A stretch of 64,000 nucleotides of DNA from Urechis unicinctus. Lineage: Eukaryota; Annelida; Polychaeta; Xenopneusta; Urechidae. This document shows, piece after piece, positions 25,090 to 37,200 of the stretch. Positions within the stretch are counted from its first letter, which is position 1. Each line of letters begins with the position of its first letter. The notes under the pieces were generated by a model. That model was given only the letters and a program-made list of their open reading frames with translations. It was not told the DNA's origin and searched no databases. A program made the position numbers and the translations under genes. The stretch is taken from assembly GCA_034190875.2 (NCBI GenBank), contig CM067345.1:27485311-27549310 (forward strand), in the 5' to 3' direction.

Positions 25090-25420
25090 GTGTGTACGTG
25101 TCGTGTATGCCAAGTAGGGGGCATGCCTGCCATCCTAGGGTTACAACCCTGGAGAGGAAGGTGGGTAGTTGGGAGGACCTTCACGTGGTACGCGACGTAA
25201 GTAGGAGACCCAGACAGCCAGCTGGGCGACCGAAACTAACACTCCCTCACCGGAAAAACCTCCAGTTGCGATAAACTTCCGGGCTTACTCCCGGGTGTCT
25301 GGAGCAAACGTAAGGGCGGAGCGCACGAAGTGCGGAGCGCTCGCAGTGGGAAAAATCGCCGGGAGCGCGGGGGTCAGCATGTCCCCGAGCTTCCTTAACC
25401 CGACAGTGTGCTAGCAGTAA
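25090..25420 (+). promoter_or_regulatory. Structured 5' leader of the non-LTR element
   Basis: GC-rich leader with several perfect inverted repeats: AGGGTTacAACCCT near 25138, CCGGGcttactCCCGG near 25279, and GCACgaaGTGC near 25331. R2-group elements often begin with an HDV-like self-cleaving ribozyme. I could not fit the double-pseudoknot here with confidence, so the ribozyme remains a possibility only. Confidence 0.4.
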
Positions 25421-25873
25421 ATGTTACTAAAAGATACACGTAAATGTCTAATAAGACTGATCAAAATTGACGATGTCGTATGCAATGGCAGGTCTACCCT
25501 TAATTGGGACGGCCGAATGGACTGCAACGTTGTAGGAGCCCCACTCGGGGGGAACAAAACGGCTCCAGAAGCTAAGATAAAAACGGGTGGTGGCCGGACG
25601 GGTCAGAAATCCGTTGGCCTTGCACGAAGCTGGCCAATGGCGCTCATCAATGAGCTACTCTCTCTCGGTAACGAACTGGGCAAAGAAGGAAAATGCTCCG
25701 GTAGACACCTTAAAGAAGCGTGGATGGAAAAATACCCAAGGTGGACGGGTACACGAGAACCCCATAGCTTCTATCGCAGTACCGTCGCAGTAGCAAAAAA
25801 TACCCCGACGGGGTACCAGCTGAAATGCTGGGAAAAGGAAGCGAGGTATTGCACAGATGGTGTGGGACCGTAG
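25421..25873 (+). pseudogene. Non-LTR element N-terminal region (possible Myb-like DNA-binding)
   Basis: A 150-codon frame with a basic Gly/Lys segment (GGNKTAPEAKIKTGGGRTG) precedes a tryptophan-spaced helical region (SWPMALINELLSLGNELG, then LKEAWMEKYPRWTG, then EPHSFYRSTVAVAKN). Spaced tryptophans and short helices recall the Myb-like N-terminal domains of R2-group proteins, which help recognise the target DNA. This is inference, since spacing is not canonical and I see no clear Cys2His2 finger. The frame stops at TAG (25871-25873). The next part of the protein continues in the overlapping frame that begins inside this one, so a frame change lies at about 25.83-25.87 kb. Confidence 0.55.
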
Positions 25874-26581
25874 TGGTTGAGGAAGAAGGAGAAAAGGAAA
25901 TAGAGGAAGGGACACGAATCGTCGGTGAAGCTCTCGAAAATGAGAACAATGAGACCGAACCAACAGGGGAGGTCGAACAGAGAGAACAAAGTGACGGAGA
26001 GAGCCAAACCGACGAAGTCCCGGAGCAAAACATAAAGGTTGGTAGTACGGAAGAACCAGCCAGTACAAGTACAGAAGTCGGTAGTACCGAAGAACCGACC
26101 AGTACACGTACGAGTACTGCAACCGGTAGTACGATAGAACCGGTCAGTACAAATGAAGCTGTTGGTTGCATGGAAGAACCAACCACATCACTGACCCTGG
26201 ACTGTGACTCATGTCCCTTGAAGGAATTGTTTCACTCTGCAGTCCAGCGTAACCTCAAAGGAAATGAAGAGAAAACCCGTTGGCAAGAAGGGCGAAATCG
26301 TTGACGAAACCCGACTAGCAAAAGCAAACGAGCTGTTCAGTGAATACTGGAACACGTCAGCTCAGACACCAGAAGAGCTAAGTGCGGCCACCTACATGGC
26401 GGCTCAATTTGCACTAGGCCAGCTAGAGGGACACGGCAAACGAAGGTCAGATACTCGACCCCGCTCAGCTGACAAAGGTTACGGCACGGTGATCGCGGAT
26501 ACCCGAAAGAAGATCGGGTGGGTAGATCAGGAACTACGGCGGCGTAGAAGCGAGCAGACCGGAACGCCAAAGCAAAGATAG
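25825..26581 (+). pseudogene. Non-LTR element linker region (acidic Glu/Thr repeat segment)
   Basis: From 25825 to about 26280 the frame encodes an acidic, low-complexity segment with the repeating theme GSTEEPxSTxT (four imperfect copies between about 26040 and 26160). It is followed by CDSCPLKELFHSAVQR. The frame then changes near 26.27-26.30 kb, and a second piece (26264-26581) gives RLAKANELFSEYWNTSAQTP and a basic helix. It ends at a TAG at 26579-26581. The same frame continues after that stop into the RT ORF, so it is a simple nonsense mutation. The segment links the N-terminal binding region to the RT and is probably flexible. Confidence 0.6.
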
Positions 26582-28186
26582 ATTTTAGGCCAGCTGGCGA
26601 AACTGGCAGGAGGGAAGTCGAACGCCAGACTAATGCGACTGCGAGAGGAACTGCTATCTAAGCTGAAGGCTAGAGCATTCGAAAAGAAACAGTCCGACCT
26701 CCGGGAAGAACGCAAATCCATCAACCGTAGGTTCACACTAGAAGGGCCGAAGGTCCTCGATTACCCACCAGTGATTCAGGAGGGGATACCCCAAGCCGCT
26801 CAAATTGAAGAGTTTTGGGGAAATATTGTCGGAAACACGGGAGAGGCAGAAGAATTGACCAGTGAGGTGAAGGAGTGGCTCGAGGAACAGAAAGGCAAAG
26901 CCGGTTCTCGGTGGCGCCCGGAAGCCTCACAGCTACTAACGGAAAAGGTATGGGAGAAAATGGTCAAAGTAGCCAAACCGTGGAAAGCGCCAGGTCCCGA
27001 CGGGGTTCGAAACTTCTGGTGGAAGCGAATCCCAGGGGCAAACAAGGCCCTCAGAGTCATCGTCACAGGTTTTCTGTCGGGTGACTTACCAGTACCAGAG
27101 TGGCTCTGCGAAGGAAGGAGCACACTGATCTATAAGAAGGGTGACGCGAGCGAACCGGCCAACTACCGGAAAATAGCATGCCTGACTACCATATATAAAT
27201 TCCTGACGAGCGCCATGGCGAGGTACCTTACCACCTTCCTTATTCAGGAGGAGGTGCTTCCAATAAATCAGCGAGCGTTAATGAAGGGACAAAGGGGAAC
27301 GTACGATTGTTTGCTAGTTGATCAGATGATGGTCAGCGACGCAAAGATAGGAAGGAAAAACCTCCAAGTCATGTGGTATGACTTCAAGAAGGCGTATGAT
27401 ATGGTCCCACATGTGTGGTTACTGAAGGCGTGCGAAGGGCTAGGATTATCGGCATGGTTTACTCGTACACTCACGGAGATTATAGGGAAGTGGAAAATTC
27501 GGTACGTAATGAGGGAGGGGAAAAAGATGGAAGAAACGGCGGAGGTGAAGTACAAGAGGGGGCTATTCCAAGGCGACGCCTTTGCCCCAGTAGCCTTCTG
27601 CCTAACCATCGCACCCCTGAGCGCGGCTCTAAACAAACTGCAAGGATATAAATGCAGAGGGTCTAACGGAGGTCCGGTCAATCACGCGTTCTATATGGAC
27701 GACCTGAAGATCTGGACGGACCCGAGCCAAGCTCCAGCGTTTCATTCGACAGTAGTCCGCGTATCAAAGGCTATCGGTATGCGCTTAGGAATGGAAAAAT
27801 GCGCTACCGCTAAGTTAACCCGTGGGAAAGTCGACAGTGGTGAAGGCCAAGTTAAAGGACTAGAAAGGCTGCGAATACTGAGGAAGGGGGACTCCTATAC
27901 CTACATGGGGGTTCCACAACTGCTTGAGATAGCTGGAGATGAAGTGACGGGCAGACTAGCCGAAGAGTTCAAAGCTGACGTCGAGCGGATATTTAAGTCA
28001 AAACTGAACGTCCGCAACAAAGTGTTGGCTTACAACTGGAGGGCAGTCGGCAAACTGGCGTACACCCTGGCAACAGGAGTGTGGAATCTCAAGCAGTTAG
28101 ACGAGTTGGAAATTGCAGCGAGAAAAATAATGTCCGATAACTGGGCCCCTGGTTTTTCGGTACAAGCAGTGACCACTACTACTTGA
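26582..28186 (+). pseudogene. Reverse transcriptase core of the non-LTR element
   Basis: RT for target-primed reverse transcription. The frame is open from just after the TAG at 26581 and has an ATG at 26633 (517 codons). Motifs appear in order: KAPGPDGVRNFWW (motif 0/1), RSTLIYKKGDASEPANYRKI (motif 2), QRALMKGQRGTYDCLLVDQM (2a), WYDFKKAYDMVPHVWL (A, catalytic Asp), GLFQGDAFAPVAFCLTIAPL (B), HAFYMDDLKIW (C, the two catalytic Asp in YMDD) and MRLGMEKCATAKL (D). All catalytic residues are intact. YMDD replaces the (F/Y)ADD usual in R2. The frame ends at TGA 28184-28186, shortly after a T5 run at 28153-28157 where the reading frame moves into the next ORF. One base lost from that run would explain the break. 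Confidence 0.93.
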
Positions 28187-29167
28187 AGGGAGATCAGGGC
28201 GGATGGGGGTTCAAGAGTCTCAGGGTTGAATACCAAGTGGCTTTAGCATCCTTGTCCAGATACGTTCTAGGGAGCCTAGACCCATTGATACTTGAAGTGC
28301 GAGACGTACTCGAGAGCATGTGTAAGAGACTACTCGACCGGGCAACTCTGTTGCAACGAGCGAAGAAGGTGTGGAAGGCGCAGGGACCAGTACCAGTACT
28401 GGAAGAGATCCCAACAACCAAAACGCTCAGGGAGGGACAAAAGACAGAATGGCTGGAGTTCCGAAGGAACAAACAGCATGGTGAGTTTAGGAAAACATGC
28501 CTCTCGGACGACACGTACAGATGGTTGAAGGAGGGGAGAGTTGACGCTAGGTCAGCTGCCTATATTCTGGCGGCACAGGACCACGTGACTCGAACAAGGG
28601 TACACTGCAAGAAAATAGGGGTGTACCAAGGCCCAACAACGTGCAGGGTGTGCAAAGAGGGACAGGAAACCCTCGAACACATCTTGGCAAAATGCCCTTC
28701 CCATAACTTCTCGACGTACAAAGAGAAGCACGACTCAGTATGTAGACAGGTTCAGTACCAGCTCGCAACAGAGACAGGGTTAGTAGGAGCCCCCGCCAAA
28801 GGAAGTTGGACGGAAGTACCAGACGTAGTAGAAAACGGAGAGTACAAGCTAGTCTGGGATATATGTCTGACAACCACAAAGCGGATGGAGCACCGAAGGC
28901 CAGACATATTGCTCTGGGACAAGAAAGAGCGGCGGATCTATATTGTCGAAATCGCCGTGGCACTTGACCATCGGGTGCACGACCGAACTGCAGAGCAGCG
29001 AGCACGGTACTTTCGAGCTCGCAGCAGATATGGCTAGGACGTCTGGCTATACCACGCAAGTCGTGCCCATAGTGGTTGGGAACCTAGGCAATGTAGACAG
29101 TCTAGAGAAGGAGCTGGAAAGATTTCCTCTGGTAAGAGAGAAGAAACGGTTGGTCGGTTCTCGCTAG
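28150..29167 (+). pseudogene. CCHC zinc finger and restriction-like endonuclease of the non-LTR element
   Basis: In the frame that follows the break, SSDHYYLKGDQGGWGFKSL (from 28165) begins the thumb/linker region. The zinc motif CRVCKEGQETLEHILAKC (C-x2-C-x8-H-x4-C, about 28640-28695) is the knuckle that precedes the endonuclease in R2-group proteins. The endonuclease signature is RRPDILLWDKKERRIYIVEI (PD...E core, about 28897-28955). This enzyme nicks the target DNA to prime reverse transcription. The frame stops at 29037, but an overlapping frame from about 29012 gives ELAADMARTSGYTTQVVPIV and runs to TAG at 29167. That is the expected C-terminal continuation, so a one-base frame change lies near 29011. 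There is no ATG at the 28183 boundary, which confirms that this is one split protein and not a second gene. Confidence 0.9.
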
Positions 29168-29256
29168 CGCAGGGATAATCCGGCAGCATCTGGCAAGCAA
29201 GTAAGAGAGAGTGGCCAAAGATAGCGCCAAACGGGCGGACGACACGGACGTTTGCC

Positions 29257-29278
29257 CGGGTATTGCCTTGTATACCCG
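29257..29278 (+). other. 3' UTR hairpin of the non-LTR element
   Basis: CGGGTAT and ATACCCG form a perfect 7-bp stem around an 8-nt loop (TGCCTTGT), about 90 bp after the last stop codon and about 20 bp before GC content falls to background. 3' UTR structures are what R2-type RTs use to recognise template RNA. The role here is inferred. Confidence 0.5.
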
Positions 29279-29300
29279 AGACCCTTGGGGCATTAGATGA

Positions 29301-32300
29301 AGACTGTTGCCTAGAGGTGACCTATGACATGCAATATGCAACCCCTGTAAAGTCAGACAATAGATTATTTTTGTAAACTTGATTTGTATAACAGACATCA
29401 TTGCTATTTTCCTTGATTTATGGAAGGCCTTTGGTACGCATGCTCTAAACGCATTACTGCGAAGAGCACCATGGGATAAGGGTTCAAGCCAGTAAAATAA
29501 ATAAAAGATATCTCCAAAATAAAAAACCAGCAAACTGAAATAAAAGGTGCCTTGCTAGATGTGCCGCGTGTATTCATTTAAAGAATTCCGTTGTTCTAAT
29601 GTACATCATTAATAGTTACACACTGCGCAGATAATACCACATTACCGCAGTGAAAGATAAAAACAAGTTATCATTACATGTAACAAAAACTGCATAGGTT
29701 TCCGTTGCCGAAGTTGGGACAACGCGTTTTATTAACATATGCGCGGCGATGAAATTAACAAAATCCTAGGTCAAACAACATACAATAGATATACGCAGTC
29801 TTGTTATTGCATAGGATACCAATGGATACTCACATAACCACGTCATTGGCTATCTATTTAAACTGAGCCAAACCAGCTGCTGCAAACCTGGTGGAATAAG
29901 ACGTGTCGGCTAACTGTATGCTTTAATTATTAAACGCTTTAATTAAATATCGATACAGAATAATGAGCCCAGACGTATGCACATGTCTTGTAAAATCAGC
30001 TTTCTTGGCATTGCTGCGGAATTCTTCTTATAAGCATTGTAATCGGCTTTTAATAACATGTTTTAGTATCACATCAAAAGAACAAACTGAAATCGGTTAC
30101 AAAGCTGAATCAGGTATGATTTAGTAATACTTTGCGCTTTGTGTGGATGCGCAGAAACTTTCAAGTGAATTCATTCGAGGTTTAGTAAGTTGATAACAGA
30201 TGAATGCGCAAATGTGTGTATCATGAATATGCACCCATTTATAGGCTCAATTGTATTTACTCGCTCATATTGACTGTCGTCATCTGCCGCGTGATGTTTA
30301 ATCATTAATTATGACATTGAATCATCATAGGTAATGACCGTTGCTAGCGCATCAATACTGCACTGGTTTAAATGCCTAAATATTTATCTGATAAGCTAAA
30401 TCCGATATCGATATAAGATGGCAACGATATATAAAGCTGTCGACCACAAAAGGGCGCATTTTTTCTTCAGCAGAAATGCTATATTACAATCGGTCTTATA
30501 TTGCAAATTATGTCACCTAAATCGGATAGAAGCGTTAAGGTGTAATACATAACATGCTGTCAATGTATAATGTGTGGCTTGGGTTTGTGCCAGGAAGAGA
30601 AGAACTCGTACAAATCACAACAATTACTGGATCATCGGATGAGTTTAGTTTGTAAGTACCGGGTTACCGCTTGTAAACTGTCAGATCTTCTTCAAAAGGT
30701 CATTAAATCTTTGGAATAAAAGGTTAGATAGAATTCACTAATACGTTGCGCTGTTATGAAGAGTTGGGCGGAGTTAATGACACCGGGATATAACAATTTA
30801 TTCATGAAGAATGTTTTTTGGGGGTACCAGTTAGCAGTACGAATTCGAACAGCAAATTATTTTTTGAAACATATATAATTAGTTTATCACAATCATTGAG
30901 GCATGGGATAAGAGAAAGAAAAACGCATTGTCGAGATGCAAGATGGCTCAGCCGATTTGTATCCAACGGAATCAATACATTACATGGCATGCAGCTCCTC
31001 GACTGTGATGAATTTAGACAATCGCGTTTTGTTTTACAGCGTCAATCTATTGTCCAACTTATACTAGATGTGAGCATTTACACTCACACTAACGCTCCAA
31101 GTGTTGCGTCAGGAAGGATTAATGGAACGATTATATATGTTGAATGGTGGCTCAAAATTATAGACGTATTTGTTACTGAATCAACAAAAAACATTTGCGT
31201 AGGTAAGCCCCATTTCGCACTGTCATACTGAGGGAGTTCTCAAAGCAGTGCGGTCCTGTATGTATGGCTTTCAAGGAGTGCCTCGGACTAATAGCGCCAT
31301 ACTGTTTTAGCATTAAGCTCTTTCATGGAGAAGTGCATCACATGAATAGCCCGATAAGTTGTATTTCGTTATTCTGAACTGAATTATTGCTTTATCCTGT
31401 TAATATAGTGCATTATTTTGTTGTTGTTGTTGACCAACAGTCGCTCACTATGTAATGATATAAGCGGTCATTGAAATCTTGGTCAACAATTTGGAAATAT
31501 ATCTGATAAATAAGAAACTGAAAAAACGGTGTTTGTTATACAGAACTGTTTCTATTGATTACCTCTATTAAACTATTTAACGATAGAAAATTGACACAAC
31601 ATTGTTTTGTCTTTTCAACAATATATCAAAACCTTCTCATTGACGAGATTGTTCATTTGTAACGTAGTTTGCATGTAATTGTCATCTGCTTTCTAGTTAT
31701 TATTTTTCATTGCACGCTGAGAAAATGATAGATAACAAATGAAGAAGGGAGTACACGAATCTGTCTTCTGCATTTAAATCTCCTTTGTCTCCGTTTGTCA
31801 ATTATTAAATACATGCTTGTATAGATAAATGCTCTTTATAAACTAGATTCCATCCATGATTGCAGTCCTTGGTGCTGCATACGAAATTGTATTCCACCTC
31901 GCAGATTACATGTCACAGTGCGCATAAATTCCAGGCAAGTGAACACAACTCCCTGCTATTCTAACATGCATCAACATTGCCGGCGTTGATGTGCTTGCAA
32001 CGACCTACTAAGTGGTGATTTATGCTCTAGTTGACGATGCCATGGGGTGCAGCCGTGTGCTGAGCGACATTAGTGGCTCCTCCGCATTAACAAACCTAAA
32101 CTTGTCAAGCACCTCAATCGAAACTGACCTCGACGTCAATTGCATGCATGATATCATCAGTCTTATGTAGGACATAGATCGTATACATTAATTGAAGCTT
32201 TTCAGTAAGATTTGGTGCTCTTTGTCGCCATCTGATTATTGTGTAATAACCCTTACAATAACGAAATAATACTGCAAAGTGTTCTATGGAGACGAATCTC

Positions 32301-32645
32301 GAGAAAGCCGGATCATAACAGTATTGCACCACCTGATATTTACACATATCACAATGTGAGCACCATATATGCTTGCAATTACAGATGTAAGCTATTACAT
32401 CCCTGATGTGAAATGACTGGGGGTACTCTTCCTCATGTATCATCAATTAGTTGCATGATCACGCAGACAACGGTAGCAAAATGTCTTATCTTATGGGCTA
32501 GGCATCATGTTATCGATAATGCAGTGAAATAAGCATGGTCAGGACACTTACCTTTTCGGGTTATTATGCGTGATGAGCTTGTAATATGGCATCAGACTTC
32601 TCATTTGTCTAGTATTGTCTAGCACACGCACATACATGATCAATA
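29301..32645. other. AT-rich DNA, no supported gene
   Basis: A 137-codon frame at 30818-31231 and a leftward Cys-containing 110-codon frame at 32114-32446 are the longest. Neither shows a domain, and openness of this length is expected by chance in 3.3 kb. Confidence 0.5.
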
Positions 32646-32649
32646 CGTA

Positions 32650-32865
32650 CATATTTACATATACATACATACATACATACATACATACATACATACATAC
32701 ATACATACATACATACATACATACATACATACATACATACATACATACATACATACATACATACATACATACATACATACATACATACATACATACATAC
32801 ATACATACATACATACATACATACATACATGCATGCATGCATACATACATACATACATACATACA

Positions 32866-32896
<31 letters not shown>

Positions 32897-32967
32897 GCAT
32901 ACATACATACATACATACATACATACATACATACATACATACATACATACATACATACATACATACA

Positions 32968-32999
<32 letters not shown>

Positions 33000-33297
33000 C
33001 ATACATGATACATACATGCATACATACATACATACATACATACATACATACATACATACATACATACATACATACATACATACATACATACATACATACA
33101 TACATACATACATACATACATACATACATACATACATACATACATACATACATACATACATACATACATACATACATACATACATACATACATACATACA
33201 TACATACATACATACACATACATACATACATACATACATACATACATACATACATACATACATACATACATACATACATACATGCATGCATGCATGC
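32650..33297. repeat. (CATA)n tetranucleotide array, about 640 bp
   Basis: Around 160 tandem CATA units with rare GCAT, CACA and TGATA interruptions. It ends in a short GCAT/GCGT block, and degenerate CATA units continue to about 33440. Frames of about 250 codons on both strands (Met-Tyr-Val-Cys or His-Thr-Tyr-Ile repeats) are pure repeat artefacts. Confidence 0.99.
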
Positions 33298-33883
33298 GTG
33301 CGTGCATGCATACATTCATGCATACGTAAATACATACATGCATACATACATATATACATAAGTTCATACATACATACACTCATACCTACATGTATATTCA
33401 TACATATACACATACATGCATACATACAGACTTATATTCATACATAAATATATTCATTTATGCATACATGCAAATGTGGATGTAAGTCTGCATGCAATGA
33501 AAAATGTGCGTGGTAGGCTAATTGAACTATTCCGGTTTTCAGGAAGCTCATTGGAACTAAGTATTTCTGAGCTTTATCTGTGATTGAGTACGATCAGTTA
33601 TCAGCTTAGCTGCATGTTTACTCAACGTTGCATGATCGGGCCAAATCTCCCGAGGCAAATGTATCCTTTTGCTTTAAATTCCAGCTAGGATTGTATTTCT
33701 TTCGGCGATACACTGATTAGAGTTATGCAGTCTGTCAATTTGGGAAAGTGCATACTACAATGTAGCCATTATATAGAGAGTCAAATCACATTCAGTCATA
33801 TCTTCATCTTGTTATTCTGTCAAATCATGTTGACATTTGTAAGGACGTATTCGTTGGTTTTCAGGTGAAGGTTGCTGCAATCC

Positions 33884-34284
33884 CTACCCTCTCAATTATT
33901 GACGCATTTACAGCCCTTCCATCCACAAGCCCATTGACATCATTAACTGAACAACCTGAAAATGATCAGCCGCTCATTATTTAAATTATCTGTAATATAA
34001 TGATCATTATGTGACCATCAATCGCAGGCGCTCCTAAGCAATCGACAAAATGGCCCTCTGTGCAACGTTGATAACGGCTTATTACACTACCCTCTCAATT
34101 ATGACGCATCCTTCCATCCACAAGCCCAGCCCTTGACATCATTTCCTGAAAATGATCAGCCGCTAATTATTTAAATTATCTGTAATATAATGATCATTAT
34201 GTGACCATCAATCGCAGGCGCTCCTAAGCAATCGACAAAATGGCTCAGCCCTAACACATGTGCAACTTGATAACGGCTTATTAC
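33884..34284. repeat. 203-bp tandem direct duplication
   Basis: Copies at 33884-34086 and 34087-34284 both start CTACCCTCTCAATTAT and end ATAACGGCTTATTAC. They differ by small indels only. Each contains the AT palindrome-rich stretch AATATAATGATCATTATGTG. Confidence 0.95.
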
Positions 34285-37200
34285 TAAGAGTAAGATGCAT
34301 TTAGATGGCATATGCGAAAATGTCAAGCTTCTCTTCCTCCATATATGTCCTTGATCAAGTTGGAATTCCATTAAGTTAAGTGAAGAAAACGCATATGTGA
34401 CACGAGTGGACCCTGAGCGTGCAATGTGAATTTTAATGTCAAGGAGCGTTTGATTTGCACCTGTGCACTTAACCCGACCCTAAGTAGAACTATTAAGTCA
34501 CGTTCAGTCCATTGCCCTCTTTGGATACAACGCCTATGAAATGGACCAATTAAAACATCTTATAGCCAACTGAAAGTATTACTACTACCTCGCGTGTAAT
34601 AGCCAATGCCTACGCGTGTATACCACCGTGCAGACTTCAGCAGACTATGCCAAATTACATCTCTCATGTACTCCTAACCGTATGGTTTTAATAATAACAT
34701 ATTACTCTGAGAATCGCTTTGCATGATGAAGTTCTCACGAATTTACCTCTGCTCATCAGCAATGCTGTTATATCTTTTGTGTGAAAAAAAAAAAACAATT
34801 TCAAAAAAAACAAAAACTCACAAAAATGCTCTTTTTGAATTTAAAAAAAAATTAAAATCAATGGCATGAGACAGATGATGTGGCTTTTGCTCTTTTTGAA
34901 TTTAGCCCTCAATGACCTGAGATAATACATTGTCCCTTCTGTTGTCGTTTTAAACACAAATTATGTTTTCTCCAAAGCAAATTTTTTTCAAATGAACATT
35001 TCCAAACTTTGGATCAACAATATTATGTAAGCTATTTTTGCTGTGAACGTTTCAGATGCACGAAATGCACTTGAAACAATATACCACTCTCTTTTGGATA
35101 ACTCAGTTGACCTTTAGCTCAAGCACTACGATGAACATGCCATATTGAAAAAAGAAGCAAACGAAATCAGCTGCGACAGGTGAGGTTTGAGTTACTCATT
35201 CCAATTAACAGAAATTTATAGTTGATGAAGCGTAATGATGCAAAAACACTGAATTTGATTACTACATAATTGAATCGACAATATATTTACTCCATCACAA
35301 GCCAACTGGAAGGTTGGTTTTAAACAATTTGGTGCCTCGCGAGTTGGGAGAGGCTGATAGAGCATAGGGTCTTGTATATGTTTCAAGGGTTACAGTAACC
35401 AGCAACAGAATATAATTTCGGTGAGGATGTTAGAATCAAAGACACCTTGTTACATACGACAGTTGTTAGATCGATATATTTGTATAACCCCTAATTTCTT
35501 TAAATAAGTACCGTACACAGAGTACAATCGTCTATCAGCGTGTCCCACTGTGATTAATAAAACATATTCTCAAAGAGCAATGCAGATGCAAAAACTGCAG
35601 CATAAACAAAACGAACACTTACAACTGAGACACTAGTAAGACAATGATGTTTTATAAATTAACTACAAATGCTTGGATTATATTTTATTTGCTCTCTTGT
35701 AATTTCTCAAATTCACTTACTTGTAGCTCTAGGTAGATATGCACCGACTCATCACAAAGAGTCAGACTCATCTAGGATCTACGGACATTATTAATTGTAT
35801 GCACTTATTATAATCGCTGTTTACTACTTATGCATTGAAACATGACGTATTCATATTCTTACTATTATCAAGAGATCATTTAGTAAAAGGATATGTGTTC
35901 CGATTCTAATAGAAATAGGAACACGTGGCCCAACGGGATAACACATCTTGAAACTGCTATACGGTAGGTTGTATTGTGTTCAACTCGTGCCTTGTCAAAA
36001 AGGATTGGTCATATACGTTTGATTAACACTGTGCCCTGTGAGGAATTAAGACTAGAGTAGAAAAAAATCCAAATTTGATCTCAACGTTTGAGCTAAATAG
36101 GTATAAATCCCTTTTGTTGCTCACTTTTCACAAACTAATTAATGCCATCACAGAAGAAAAAGTTTATAAAAAAAACGAAAAGCAATTTAGTTACTGTCCG
36201 CGAAGTGAGTGCATTTACATACAAAGAAGGGGGTGGAATGTAAAAAGGAAACTATAACACACAACCCCATGTACGTCTAACTGTCCCTATTTTAAGGCGA
36301 GTCACCAAGAAGAGGTGCTGAGATAGCAACCCAAATGATAATAACAACTAGTGCGAATCACACCGCATATTATTTACCACCTGCCAGATTTCTCCCTGCG
36401 ACCTTATTGAAGGTCGGATATGGCATGCTTCCTTTCGTTGTCTAAATTTTACTTGGTCAATGGCCAATAAATATATCTGGTCGCCGCAGTTTAATGTTTT
36501 GCTACTGACCATTATAGTCTTAGTAAATTCACATGCATTTCATAAACAGCTGAAATCAATCTGCAATCGGCACATAGAGGAGCAGGATAACTACATTTCG
36601 TGATGGCAGTTTACTCATATCCAAATTGTGCTTCATAAACTCTAACGACTTTTAAATGATCTTGTTTGACGTTAAGAATTATTAATCTGCGAAAGCATGG
36701 TGATGCTGTAGACAAATGTCCAACTCATCACCTTACGTTTCTGTTGCAGCGTTTTTCATTGCCGACAGTGCTGATGGACAGCAGGTTATTTAGTAGACTG
36801 AAAGGTGGAGAGTTATTGGTGTTAAGTTCCAATACCCTGTCAACTTACATCGGAAACGTGAGACGACATCTCTTTCTAATATTTACCTTCCGCACTAGAT
36901 GCACTATGGATTCTTCCTTGTGCATTGACTAAGGTGATTTTGGCAACACGTGTAAACAATTTGAAGGGCGTGGTACGCAAAAACGCTTGTAATTAACTAT
37001 TCCTTATTCAAAAATTGATACACCCGTAACTGTCTAATTTCACAATACAAAGTGGCTAACACCTCAAAAAAGGAATCGCAATGTCCATGAAGGCATTTTA
37101 TATTGCTTTGATGATAAATATGCTAATATAGTTTTAATCACTATGCGTGAATTTATATCTAAATCTGCTTTGTCTAAAGATTAAAGCCGAATTTGAATGA

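Larger units (their letters stand above)
25090..29300 (+). mobile_element. RLE-type non-LTR retrotransposon (R2/R4/NeSL-like), near full length
   Basis: A sharp GC-rich island of about 4.2 kb in AT-rich DNA has the size and organisation of R2-group elements. It has a structured leader (25090-25420), an N-terminal DNA-binding-like region, a central reverse transcriptase, a C-terminal CCHC plus restriction-like endonuclease, and a short 3' UTR with a hairpin. There is no LTR. The single long frame is interrupted by about five small lesions: frame changes near 25.85, 26.28, 28.157 and 29.01 kb, and a TAG at 26579. Every key motif remains. Flanks are ordinary AT-rich DNA and not 28S rDNA, so this copy is not at the classic R2 site. 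Exact ends and target-site duplication were not resolved. Confidence 0.88.

Noticed and set aside
25655..26186. Leftward ORFs of 85-158 codons opposite the retrotransposon
   Set aside because: Antisense shadows of the acidic linker and N-terminal region of the RT-bearing element.
28547..29059. 170-codon leftward ORF
   Set aside because: Antisense shadow of the endonuclease domain.
25090..29300. Canonical R2 in 28S rDNA
   Set aside because: Flanks are AT-rich unique DNA with no rRNA sequence recognisable on either side.
30818..31231. 137-codon ORF in AT-rich DNA
   Set aside because: No domain, no coding texture, and no splice or promoter context. Length is compatible with chance in 64 kb over six frames.
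32114..32446. Leftward Cys-containing 110-codon ORF
   Set aside because: Cys residues are not in a recognisable zinc pattern; likely chance.
32548..33447. ORFs of 204-256 codons on both strands
   Set aside because: They run through the CATA array. A 12-bp (3 x 4) period stays open in every frame that lacks a stop, so length is no evidence of coding.
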